Both the position numbers and the translations under genes were made by a program. Below are positions 36,153-43,536 of a stretch of 48,364 bases of DNA, one piece after another. The notes beneath the pieces are model-generated. The model was not told the origin of the DNA. It worked only from the letters and a program-made list of their open reading frames with translations, and ran no database searches. Every line of letters begins with the position of its first letter. Position 1 is the stretch's first letter. Source of the stretch: Lachnospiraceae bacterium JC7 (GTDB lineage Bacteria > Bacillota > Clostridia > Lachnospirales > Lachnospiraceae); the NCBI GenBank assembly GCA_000513555.1, contig ALYD01000024.1, forward strand, positions 1-48,364, in the 5' to 3' direction.

Positions 36153-36171
36153 TATACCACCCCGGGGTATA
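36153..36171. promoter_or_regulatory. CsoR-like operator
   Basis: TATACC-A-CCCCGGGGTATA has a perfect ACCCCGGGGT centre and AT-rich TATA flanks, like the ATACCCC/GGGGTAT operators bound by CsoR proteins. It lies about 40-55 nt upstream of the csoR start. Confidence 0.6.
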
Positions 36172-36207
36172 TGTGTCAATGAAAAACCGCTTATAAAGCA
36201 ATATAAA

Positions 36208-36238
36208 AATCCATCGCACCGAAACAGTGCGATGGATT
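36208..36238 (-). terminator. Terminator after the secreted repeat protein gene
   Basis: AATCCATCGCAC and GTGCGATGGATT form a 12-bp stem with a 7-nt loop, followed by TTTTTAT on the minus strand. Confidence 0.85.
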
Positions 36239-36276
36239 GATTTTCCTATAAAGCGATTTTTTCTCTGGTTCTTAGA

Positions 36277-38445
36277 TCAGGTCATGCTTCCTGCAAGAGC
36301 CAGATTGCAGTTTGCCGGAAGTAAAAGAATGAGTCCAGTTCCATCAACCATAAGAGGTGTGACTGCTACCGTGATCATGTTTCCGACCGGATCTGTATAT
36401 GTGCACATGATTATATCGCCTTCTTTATAGTTCTTGAATTCAATATAGGCTGTTACGAAGCCTTCCACACCTTCTGCAGTAAACGAGAAGCTGTCCTTTA
36501 CCACTGAATTTTCAGGAACTGCTACAGGATTTCCATAGTAATCAAGCATTCCATAAGGCGCATATGCAGTAAGCATATCTGAAAATGCCTGAGTAAGTGA
36601 ATTGTTAAGGTTAGTAACATAAATATTCATTTCAAGCTCCTGACCGTTTACAGTCATTGTCTTGAGATAAGGAATTACCGGACTGTAATTTGACACATCA
36701 CCTGTGCCTGATCCTGTTGTAGTCTTCGCATTATTGTCAGATGATGAATCATCTGATGTACTTTCATTTGACGCTGGTGTGTTACTCTGTCCGTTATTGG
36801 CAGGATCATTATCATCAGTATTATTTACATTATCTCCTTTTAATGTCACACCGACAAATACACCTCCGCCTCTTGGAACCACCAGGTAGTACTTTCCGGA
36901 CTCATCCTTGACAACATCTACCTCCGTTCCGCCTTCACCGGTATAGAAAGAATCAATAACATATCCCGACGGTACAGTTACTTCGAGGAATACCTTTTCA
37001 CCTTCCTTGGCGGTATCTGCAGCAGTGAGACTAGCTCCCTTCGTCTTGACTTCATCCACCTTTATTATGTAATTAATTACTGCTGCAGCTTCTTCTGATA
37101 TATCCTTATACTCCTTTTCTATAACAGGTCCATCCGGGCCTTCTACTTCTTTGGTAGTAACCGTCTCTGCAGTCACGCCGTCCGTAGCTGTAGTATCTAT
37201 CTTCCAAACGGTTATATCCAGATTTTCATCTGTTACATTACCATCAGGACCAATGATTACAATATTGTGTTTTTCACCTTTCAGTGTTTCTTCAACTGTA
37301 ACATCTATCTTAGACTCTTCATTCTTTTTTTCAACTTGAAGAGCTGTACTTTCTGTCCCGCTGGCTGTAAGATTTTTGACGCTGACATACACATCAGCAT
37401 TTTCCCCATTGCCTAGGACATATATTCCATTTTCATCGGAGGTCACATCTCCTTTAACTATAACTGAAGCTATGCCCTTCGAAGAAATCACAATACCCTC
37501 ATCACTGGTTCCTCCGGATGCACTTACGTCCCCGGTTACAGTTATCTTTCCTCCTAAATTCTCTATGGCGTGTGCCTTACCTCCACTTCCGCTTATTGCT
37601 GTAACATCACCATCTACCATAATATCAGCGCCTTCAAAGCTAGAACTGACACCACAAGCATCGTTAGAACCTGTTACCGTTATATCTCCTGTATTGATGG
37701 TTACTGAACTTTTATCATTTTCTTCACTTGCAGATCCAGTGGCCTCGACACCTACTGCTCGATATCCACCAACAGTGATATCTCCTGTATTTATTTCCAC
37801 CGTACTACTGTTATATTCAGCATCTCCTTTTACTCCAGTTGCTGATTTTTCCGAATTAACAGTAACATCCCCCGTATTTACAGTTGTACTTCCTCCCGCT
37901 GATCCGCTTGCAGTAATACCATTTGCAGTCTTACTTTTATCGTGTGCAGTTACAGACAGTTCACCTCCAACTGTTACATTTGTATTTCCTCCCTCTGATC
38001 CTATTGCAGTAATACCATTTGCAGTCTCACTTTCATCGTGTGCAGTTACAGACAGTTTACCTCCAACTGTTACATTTGTGGTTGATCTATCAGTTTCATC
38101 CTCACTGTTTTTTCCAACGGCAGTTGCCTGTATACCGTTTACATCTCCCCCAGCTCCATTTGATACTTTTACATCTCCGTCAACTGTAACTTCTGACGTA
38201 TAACCCCTATTGCTGATGGCCTGAATACCAGTTGGAATACCAGTTGTTCCCTCATCAATGGTCACTTTCGATTTATGTTCACTTGCATCTTCACCCGCGG
38301 TTAGCGCCATTATCGTTGATGTCGCTTCATTAGAACCAGCATCCTCTGCATACGTTATCATTCCCTGACTCATTACCACCGAAGCTGTAAGAGCGACTGC
38401 CATTAGTTTCCTCACTGTCCTAAACTTTTTACTTATCACGAACAT
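36277..38445 (-). CDS. Secreted repeat protein, probable beta-solenoid
   Basis: The 722-residue product starts at ATG 38445 with GGAAGG upstream. It has a signal peptide (KLMAVALTASVVMSQGMITY, cleavage near AYAED). Residues about 50-400 are degenerate repeats alternating strand-like TVGGxLSVTA or INTGDITV with Gly/Asn turns, the look of a beta-solenoid. Residues about 400-560 resemble beta-rich extracellular modules, then a Ser/Asn/Asp linker (about 570-610) leads to a C-terminal domain of about 110 residues with no LPXTG anchor or membrane helix. Function is unknown; surface adhesion or binding is a guess. Two tandem 32-residue units are nearly identical, a recent duplication. A long hairpin lies in its leader. 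Confidence 0.7.
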   Translation of the reverse strand: MFVISKKFRTVRKLMAVALTASVVMSQGMITYAEDAGSNEATSTIMALTAGEDASEHKSKVTIDEGTTGIPTGIQAISNRGYTSEVTVDGDVKVSNGAGGDVNGIQATAVGKNSEDETDRSTTNVTVGGKLSVTAHDESETANGITAIGSEGGNTNVTVGGELSVTAHDKSKTANGITASGSAGGSTTVNTGDVTVNSEKSATGVKGDAEYNSSTVEINTGDITVGGYRAVGVEATGSASEENDKSSVTINTGDITVTGSNDACGVSSSFEGADIMVDGDVTAISGSGGKAHAIENLGGKITVTGDVSASGGTSDEGIVISSKGIASVIVKGDVTSDENGIYVLGNGENADVYVSVKNLTASGTESTALQVEKKNEESKIDVTVEETLKGEKHNIVIIGPDGNVTDENLDITVWKIDTTATDGVTAETVTTKEVEGPDGPVIEKEYKDISEEAAAVINYIIKVDEVKTKGASLTAADTAKEGEKVFLEVTVPSGYVIDSFYTGEGGTEVDVVKDESGKYYLVVPRGGGVFVGVTLKGDNVNNTDDNDPANNGQSNTPASNESTSDDSSSDNNAKTTTGSGTGDVSNYSPVIPYLKTMTVNGQELEMNIYVTNLNNSLTQAFSDMLTAYAPYGMLDYYGNPVAVPENSVVKDSFSFTAEGVEGFVTAYIEFKNYKEGDIIMCTYTDPVGNMITVAVTPLMVDGTGLILLLPANCNLALAGSMT
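37889..38080. repeat. 96-bp tandem duplication inside the secreted repeat protein gene
   Basis: Two adjacent 96-bp units (37889-37984 and 37985-38080) are nearly identical and encode 32-residue copies of a TNVTVGGELSVTAHDKSKTA-like unit. The period is a multiple of three, so unit number can vary without breaking the frame. Confidence 0.85.
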
Positions 38446-38828
38446 TCTCCTTTCCTTCCATTTCGGAAGATCACTAATTCGGTTAAAGCTTTTCACACTA
38501 AGAAAAACTTCGGCATGCTTACAGAAGGATATCTATAACCTATAAGAATGCCCCCCCGAGAAGATATTCTTCATCTTTCTCAGGGGGATAACCGAAACAC
38601 AATATCATCTTTCTTTATTATCAGCATTTTCATGAAGAAATATTATTCACTTTACGTATTTTTCAAAGAATAACATGTTAGACATAGCGTTACAAAGTGA
38701 GCACTATTAGACACATGTTGAATCAAATGTATAATTATTCAGTTCTATTTACAAAATTTTCATAATATTTAAGTATTTTTTATAATAGCCTCTTTGCTAA
38801 TATACCAAGGATAAAAATAAGGGAAATT
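38446..38828. promoter_or_regulatory. Divergent region with a leader hairpin for the secreted protein
   Basis: This 383-bp AT-rich region has no gene. A strong imperfect hairpin (about 38550-38588, C/G-runs closing GAGAA/TTCTC) lies in the leader of the minus-strand secreted protein, without a T-run. A TATAAT at 38781-38786 with a weak TTTCAT 17 bp upstream may be the promoter of the plus-strand Cys-rich gene. Confidence 0.4.
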
Positions 38829-39146
38829 GTGAGTAATATGGCAAACAGAGAATCAACAAGAAAATGTGATACCTGCAGGTATAATTCCAGCGATTACAGG
38901 GGTAATTACTGCGGCTGCAGCAAGAATTCAGAATATGGTTTATATTCCATTTACGGCTGGTGTGAACATTATGAGCAGGATATACGCTTCGGAGGGGATG
39001 ACGGAAACAGTAAACGAAAAAAATTCTATATTCAGGATATGAATTTAACCTTCGATCAGCCTATAACAAGAAAAGAAGTAGAAGCACTTTTTCAATCGGC
39101 GCTGCAGAGCATAGGTGTCACTGACAGACAGGGCTGCGTGAATTAA
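38829..39146 (+). CDS. Small Cys-rich protein of unknown function
   Basis: A hydrophilic protein of 105 residues from GTG 38829, or 102 from ATG 38838; GGGA fits the GTG better. The N-terminal third holds CDTC, CGC and a WCEHYE motif: five Cys and a His within about 35 residues, like a small zinc-binding knuckle. The C-terminal part (DMNLTFDQPITRKEVEALFQ) is probably helical. I do not recognise the family. It stands alone, divergent from the secreted protein and ending at a shared terminator. Confidence 0.65.
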   Translation: MSNMANRESTRKCDTCRYNSSDYRGNYCGCSKNSEYGLYSIYGWCEHYEQDIRFGGDDGNSKRKKFYIQDMNLTFDQPITRKEVEALFQSALQSIGVTDRQGCVN

Positions 39147-39159
39147 CCGATACATAGAA

Positions 39160-39202
39160 AAAAGCCATCAGACCATGTAGATCACATGTGCTGATGGCTT
39201 TT
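39160..39202. terminator. Bidirectional terminator between the Cys-rich and PstS-like genes
   Basis: AAAAGCCATCAG pairs with CTGATGGCTTTT around a partly paired loop; CTTTTT follows on the plus strand and TTCTATG on the minus strand. Confidence 0.8.
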
Positions 39203-39206
39203 CTTT

Positions 39207-40196
39207 TTAATGAATACTACGACCTACATAGCCGCAGCCTTCGATTAGATCCTGACCTTCTTTTGACAGTATCCAGTCCACAAGTTTTTTTACATTTTGA
39301 TTATCATTATCCTTTCGGTACACAGCATAGAATGATGCCACAAGAGGATAGGATCCGTTTTTAATATTTTCTTCATCAGGATATGCTCCGTTTAATGAAA
39401 GCATCCTGACATTCTCATTTGCCACCATTCCTGATAAATAATACCTGAAGGAATATCCTATGGATGCACCAAAAACAGCAAATATATCCCTCTGTGAGAT
39501 CATGTCGTTTTCCATGAATTTTTCCATCATGGTCTGACTGCCGGAGTTTTTGATCCTGATAAGAGGATCTATAAGTCTGTCGGGACCGCCGACTTCTTTC
39601 CAGTTCTTTATCTTTCCCCGGTATATTCCTCTTACTGCATCTATGGAAAGATCATCCACAGGATTCTTTTTATTGACAAAAAATACAAATGCTTCAAGTC
39701 CTATGGGAACTGTTTCCAGCTCAACTCCCTGTTCCCGGGCAGACTCCATCTGTTGTCCGGAAGGGTATGCAGTGAAAAACAGATCAACGGAGCCACTAAG
39801 AAGAGCATCAAATCCCCGTATGGTGTTATGATACTGCATAACACTGTCGGATGCGAAATTCTCGCCGTACTGATTGTCGTCGGAAAAGGCGCCACCTTCG
39901 TAGGTGACTGTTCCTTCAGGATAGACAGCGTCAATTACGGAAGCATATACCGGTACCAGCGCCGCTGCACCGTCGAGTACAGGCAGCTCATCCTCATTTG
40001 AAAAGTGTAATGATGAACCGGTCCTTGCCAGCTGTGAATCCTTCTCAAAAGGAAGATACTTCCCAACATCCACCATCCTTGTCTGTGATACCCCGCTGTA
40101 GTTGTTTCCGACGCGGGAGGTGACAGCAGCATACAGAAAGACATTGAAAGAAACAAAGAAAAGAAGGAGTGCTGCAATGATGAGCATTTTTTTCAT
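39207..40196 (-). CDS. PstS-like substrate-binding protein, membrane-anchored
   Basis: The 329-residue protein has one N-terminal membrane segment (MLIIAALLLFFVSFNVFLYA) without a lipobox Cys, then a periplasmic-binding-protein domain of the phosphate-binding type: VDLFFTAYPSGQQ, FVFFVNKKNPVDDLSIDAVR, IYRGKIKNWKEVGG and RIKNSGSQTMMEKFM. No PstCAB genes are near, so it may sense phosphate or another anion rather than feed a transporter. Its ATG at 40196 overlaps the stop of a 47-residue gene (ATGA), implying coupled translation. Confidence 0.8.
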   Translation of the reverse strand: MKKMLIIAALLLFFVSFNVFLYAAVTSRVGNNYSGVSQTRMVDVGKYLPFEKDSQLARTGSSLHFSNEDELPVLDGAAALVPVYASVIDAVYPEGTVTYEGGAFSDDNQYGENFASDSVMQYHNTIRGFDALLSGSVDLFFTAYPSGQQMESAREQGVELETVPIGLEAFVFFVNKKNPVDDLSIDAVRGIYRGKIKNWKEVGGPDRLIDPLIRIKNSGSQTMMEKFMENDMISQRDIFAVFGASIGYSFRYYLSGMVANENVRMLSLNGAYPDEENIKNGSYPLVASFYAVYRKDNDNQNVKKLVDWILSKEGQDLIEGCGYVGRSIH

Positions 40197-40336
40197 AGCC
40201 ACACTTCCTTCGATATAAAATAAATGATCGATGAATGTTTATATGCGTAAAGTATATAAGCCGCATGCAAAACTGTAAGGATAATTCCGGCTACAACGAT
40301 CACTATCAGGATCTTCAAAAATAATTTATCGCTCAT
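40193..40336 (-). CDS. 47-residue single-pass membrane micro-protein
   Basis: An ATG at 40336, one nt after the stop of the 72-residue gene (TAAAATG), opens a 47-residue frame with one membrane helix (LKILIVIVVAGIILTVLHAA) and a short basic/aromatic tail. It has no Shine-Dalgarno of its own and overlaps the next gene by 4 nt, so it would be translated by coupling. Tight packing on both sides is the main evidence that it is real. Confidence 0.6.
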   Translation of the reverse strand: MSDKLFLKILIVIVVAGIILTVLHAAYILYAYKHSSIIYFISKEVWL

Positions 40337-40337
40337 T

Positions 40338-40556
40338 TTACATGTTTTGAACTATGGCTATAGTCAGAAGGATCAAAAGCACCGCAAGAATCATCATGGA
40401 TATCAACAGTCCGGCACTGACTATCAAAAGCACTGTAATCCCCAGTTTCCGCTTTCTACCTTCCGCCTTTGCTGCTTTTCCATCCTGTATAAAAAGAAAA
40501 AGCGAGAGGATGAAAATGATGATGAACGGAGCAACATATATAAGGTCTCTATACAT
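40338..40556 (-). CDS. 72-residue two-pass membrane protein
   Basis: Two predicted membrane helices (LIYVAPFIIIFILSLFLFIQ and a second from about residue 40 to 70) flank a basic loop (DGKAAKAEGRKRKLG). GGAGGA lies 5 nt before the ATG. It starts 15 nt after the methyltransferase stop and is followed directly by the 47-residue gene and the PstS-like gene. No family recognised; a small membrane partner of the binding protein is the plausible reading. Confidence 0.7.
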   Translation of the reverse strand: MYRDLIYVAPFIIIFILSLFLFIQDGKAAKAEGRKRKLGITVLLIVSAGLLISMMILAVLLILLTIAIVQNM

Positions 40557-40571
40557 ATAAGTCCTCCGGTA

Positions 40572-41135
40572 TCACATGGCAAGCCTTCGGTTTTTCATAA
40601 CGAAAACATATGCCGGAGGGAGATTCCACATTTCTTTCAGAGTCTCGTTAATGCTGAGATACCTCTCAAAAAAGTCACGTTTAACAAGGCTGTACTGAAA
40701 TGTGATGAATTCTCCGCTGTCGCCCAAAGCGGTCTTTGTTGCATTCAGCACTTTTTCGGAAATTTCTCCCGGAAGGGATGTGAAAGGAAGACCTGAAATG
40801 ATGTAATCTGCATGGTCAAATCCGTATGCTCTGAGATATTCCATCACATATTCTGCATTACCATGGATAAGATGTATATTTTTCTCTCCGCGGAATCTGT
40901 GAGCAAGATTCCGGCAGAATTCCTCATTCTGTTCGATGAGGAACAATACGGTTTCCGGCTTTCTATGATCGATCAGCTCTTTTGTAAATGAGCCTGTGCC
41001 GGGACCGTACTCAACAATCACTTCAGCTGTATCGAAATCAATAGGCTTCACCATCTTTCTGGAAAGCTTCCTGCCGCTCGGAGCAACTGCACCTATACTA
41101 CGGGGATGCTTGATATATTCGAAAATAAAACTCAT
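40572..41135 (-). CDS. SAM-dependent methyltransferase, phospholipid N-methyltransferase-like
   Basis: The 187-residue protein has motif I VEYGPGTGSFTKEL, a following acidic LFLIEQNEEF, and IISGLPFTSLP in the motif IV position, the pattern shared by PmtA-type phospholipid N-methyltransferases and rRNA adenine dimethylases. The N-terminal FIKHP-like opening (FEYIKHPRSIGAVAPSGRKL) is typical of PmtA-like proteins. The start is at ATG 41135; a GTG four codons earlier is less likely. It leads an operon with two small membrane proteins and the PstS-like protein, which favours a lipid or envelope substrate. Confidence 0.78.
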   Translation of the reverse strand: MSFIFEYIKHPRSIGAVAPSGRKLSRKMVKPIDFDTAEVIVEYGPGTGSFTKELIDHRKPETVLFLIEQNEEFCRNLAHRFRGEKNIHLIHGNAEYVMEYLRAYGFDHADYIISGLPFTSLPGEISEKVLNATKTALGDSGEFITFQYSLVKRDFFERYLSINETLKEMWNLPPAYVFVMKNRRLAM

Positions 41136-41300
41136 AGTCCTCACCACCTGATTTGTTCATTTCTATTAATCATATCAATGTTTAATATATAATTGCTATG
41201 AAAAATATATAAAAAACTTTATATTAGCAATAGCAATACAGATTATGTTATGATAATAGTATGTTGAGTTTGTGATGTTCGTTCATATAGGAGCATTGGT

Positions 41301-41750
41301 ATGGATTTAGTAGAAAAGAATAAGCGTGAGCTTATCGTTGATGCAGAAATCGAAGAACTTGAAAATGTACTTGAATTTATAAGCGGATATCTTTCTGAGC
41401 TTGGATGCAGTATGGCTCTTGAAATGAAGATAAACATCGCCTGTGAAGAAATTTTTGTCAATATCGCTCATTACGCATACAAAAAGATATCGCCAGATTT
41501 AAAGGGAAAAGCCGTTATAAGACTGTCTCTGGATGATTCCGAAGAAAATTTCCAGATCATGTTCAGGGATAAGGGTATAGCTTATAATCCTCTGGAAAAA
41601 GAGGATCCGGATGTGAGCCTGAGTGCAGAGGAAAGAGATATTGGCGGACTCGGCATATATATGGTGAAGAAGTCCATGGATGCAGTACTGTATGAACGCC
41701 AGGGTGATGAAAATGTTCTGGTTCTGGTGAAGGATCTAAAAACAAAATGA
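41301..41750 (+). CDS. Anti-sigma/RsbW-type serine kinase (GHKL ATP-binding protein)
   Basis: A 149-residue single-domain GHKL ATPase: N box CEEIFVNIAHYAY, G1 box FRDKGIAYNP and G2 box GGLGIYMVKK. This matches HATPase_c_2 proteins such as RsbW and SpoIIAB, which bind sigma factors or phosphorylate STAS antagonists. No STAS, sigma or phosphatase gene is adjacent, so the partner is unknown. AGGAG lies 8 nt before the ATG. It is divergent from the methyltransferase operon. Confidence 0.87.
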   Translation: MDLVEKNKRELIVDAEIEELENVLEFISGYLSELGCSMALEMKINIACEEIFVNIAHYAYKKISPDLKGKAVIRLSLDDSEENFQIMFRDKGIAYNPLEKEDPDVSLSAEERDIGGLGIYMVKKSMDAVLYERQGDENVLVLVKDLKTK

Positions 41751-41760
41751 CTTAAAAATA

Positions 41761-41814
41761 AAAGTGCATCTGACAGGAGAATCTTTATTTCTCTCTGTCG
41801 GATGCACTTTTTTT
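41761..41814. terminator. Bidirectional terminator between the RsbW-like gene and mgtE
   Basis: AAAGTGCATCTGACAG pairs with CTGTCGGATGCACTTT; seven T follow on the plus strand and TTTTATTTTTAAG on the minus strand. Confidence 0.88.
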
Positions 41815-41824
41815 ATTTATTCTA

Positions 41825-43219
41825 TCAGGCAAGGCTCATTATTTTGATAAGAAATACCCACGCAAGACCATAGTATGTAACTACCGCCACAAGATCGTTG
41901 AGGGTAGTGATGAGAGGTCCTGAAGCAACCGCCGGGTCTATGTTCAGCTTATGGAAGAACATGGGCACCAGAGTTCCTACGAGACTTGATATGACCATGG
42001 CCAGGAGCAGGGACACTCCGACACAGGCCGAGATCAGAAACGCCTCGTTCCATCCGTAGCCCTTTACGATGGTGATGTATATGCCCAGGAAGACCACAGT
42101 CATGATTCCCAACAGCATGCCGTTTCCGACGCCTACCTTTGCCTCTTTCACAACCAGCATAAGCTTCTCTTTGCCCTTCAGATTCTCGTCCATAAGAACG
42201 CGGATAGTAACCGCAAGGGACTGGGTCCCTACATTTCCAGCCATATCCAGTATCAGTGACTGGAAACAGATTATGATGGGCAGAATAGCCACAACATCTT
42301 CAAATGCTCCCACAACTGTAGAAACAAGCATTCCCAGGAACAAAAGCACTATAAGCCACGGAAGGCGCTTTTTAATGCTTTCTTTGGTGGTCTCTCTGAG
42401 ATCCTCCTCTGAAGTAAGACCACCGAGTTTTGCATAATCGTCACCCAGCTCATCATCCACTGCTTCTATTACGCTCTGGGGTGTCAGAATGCCCACCAGT
42501 TTTTTCTCCGAATCAAGGACCGGAAGTGAATCCTCTTCGTAATCCTTTATTCTGTCTATACAATCCGAGATCTTTTCCTTATCCAGAAGATATGGATATG
42601 AATAAGATATGATGGAGTCCAGATCATCTGTTTTTCTGGCAATGATCAGATCCTTCAGATCTATGGTTCCGCAATACTTCCCGTCCTCATCATTGACATA
42701 GATCGTAGAGATATTGTCATTTTCACCGGCCTGACGTATAAGCTCATGAGTCGCCTCCGATATGGAAAGGCTCTTCTTTATTTCGATATAGTTGGTTGTG
42801 ATGAGACTACCTATCTCGTCATCCGAATAGGAATTGATGAGATTAATGTCGGCCTTCACATCATCATCAAGATAAGAGCTTATCTCGTTACTGGTGCCTT
42901 CATCCAGCATCTCCAGAATGTCGGCAGCATCATCCGAATCCATCTCATTAATGAATGCCGCGATCTGCTTCGTTCCGAATTCCCTGATGTAAGGCTTTGG
43001 ATCGTCTACATAAGCAAATACCTCGGAACACCATTCTGTTCCGAGCACGGAAAACAGACGCTTTCTTTCGGATGGTTCAAGATATTCCAGGCTCTCGGCG
43101 ATATCATTGTCATGATAGTCCTCGAGTTTTTCTCTGAGTTCCGTATCGGAGCATCCGCTCCTTATGAGCATGACTATATCGTTTACAAATACCGGTTCTT
43201 TTAATATATCTTTCTTCAT
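41825..43219 (-). CDS. mgtE: Magnesium transporter MgtE
   Basis: The 464-residue protein has the MgtE layout: a cytoplasmic N-terminal helical domain (residues about 1-130, with MDSDDAADILEMLDEG), a CBS pair (about 135-255, STIYVNDEDGKYCGTIDLKD and SLPVLDSEKKLVGILTPQSV), a connecting helix and five membrane helices. The channel signature is present in DMAGNVGTQSLAVTIR and the pore end DPAVASGPLITTLNDL. MgtE is a Mg2+ channel gated by Mg2+ on its cytoplasmic domains. AAAGGAGG precedes the ATG. A 280-nt leader with a short ORF and exclusive hairpins suggests an extra layer of control at the RNA level. Confidence 0.95.
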   Translation of the reverse strand: MKKDILKEPVFVNDIVMLIRSGCSDTELREKLEDYHDNDIAESLEYLEPSERKRLFSVLGTEWCSEVFAYVDDPKPYIREFGTKQIAAFINEMDSDDAADILEMLDEGTSNEISSYLDDDVKADINLINSYSDDEIGSLITTNYIEIKKSLSISEATHELIRQAGENDNISTIYVNDEDGKYCGTIDLKDLIIARKTDDLDSIISYSYPYLLDKEKISDCIDRIKDYEEDSLPVLDSEKKLVGILTPQSVIEAVDDELGDDYAKLGGLTSEEDLRETTKESIKKRLPWLIVLLFLGMLVSTVVGAFEDVVAILPIIICFQSLILDMAGNVGTQSLAVTIRVLMDENLKGKEKLMLVVKEAKVGVGNGMLLGIMTVVFLGIYITIVKGYGWNEAFLISACVGVSLLLAMVISSLVGTLVPMFFHKLNIDPAVASGPLITTLNDLVAVVTYYGLAWVFLIKIMSLA

Positions 43220-43256
43220 TTAAGCCTCCTTTCCGCCCGAAAAAAGGGCGCAAAAA

Positions 43257-43312
43257 ATCCATCGCGTGATCCCGCAACAGATGTGAAATGTCGTGAAATA
43301 TCAACGATGGAT
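43257..43312 (-). terminator. Intrinsic terminator inside the mgtE leader
   Basis: ATCCATCG pairs with CGATGGAT, extended by TGAT/ATCA across a small internal loop, and a run of six T (43257-43252) ends the stem. It lies 33 nt before the mgtE start. A second hairpin, CGCCC-T6C-GGGCG, follows just ahead of the Shine-Dalgarno site. Confidence 0.72.
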
Positions 43313-43350
43313 GAGACTTAAAGAATATGGGGCAATGAAGCCTTACAGAA

Positions 43351-43434
43351 TCAGAGTATACAAACAGACACTTCGTATACCAAAGTCTGTCCATCGTCAT
43401 ATAAACTTTGACTTCGACTATCACAACTGTCCAT
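43351..43434 (-). CDS. Short leader ORF upstream of mgtE (27 codons)
   Basis: ATG at 43434 has an excellent TAAGGAGG six nt upstream and opens a 27-residue frame ending in TGA. The peptide begins MDSCDSRSQS and has further acidic residues (YDDGQ) in the middle. Codons 13-17 contain the antiterminator segment. The strong ribosome site makes translation likely. Its acidic start resembles the CNNM leader ORF (MDEGG), and acidic N-termini can destabilise elongating ribosomes at low Mg2+ in Escherichia coli. The function proposed is inference. Confidence 0.6.
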   Translation of the reverse strand: MDSCDSRSQSLYDDGQTLVYEVSVCIL

Positions 43435-43536
43435 TTGTATCCTCCTTATATTTTATTTTTGCGGTGTTGTCATTTGCACGTACAAGCTTATGACAATTTT
43501 TTGTTAATGTCAAATAATGATGATCTTTCTGTACCG

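Larger units (their letters stand above)
43220..43513 (-). promoter_or_regulatory. Candidate attenuator leader of mgtE
   Basis: The leader has a possible promoter (TTGACA at 43513-43508, with a weak TAAGCT 17 nt on), a 27-codon ORF and two exclusive folds. In one, ACGATGGACAGACTT inside the ORF (43397-43383) pairs with AAGTCTCATCCATCGT (43319-43304), giving 14 pairs around a 1x2 internal loop. In the other, ATCCATCG-T-TGAT (43312-43300) pairs with ATCA-CG-CGATGGAT (43270-43257), which is followed by a T-tract and so is a terminator. The middle segment is shared. The pairings are seen; control by Mg2+ or by translation is inferred. Confidence 0.68.

Noticed and set aside
37376..38203. Plus-strand open frame of 275 codons opposite the secreted repeat protein
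   Set aside because: It is antisense to a gene with signal peptide, ribosome site and terminator, and its Pro/Ser/Thr-rich low-complexity product is what the reverse complement of Gly/Asp/Thr repeats gives.
43220..43513. M-box, ydaO or yybP-ykoY riboswitch in the Mg2+-associated leaders (also 8632-8870)
   Set aside because: I could not align the conserved core sequences of these classes as I know them. A covariance-model search would settle it.
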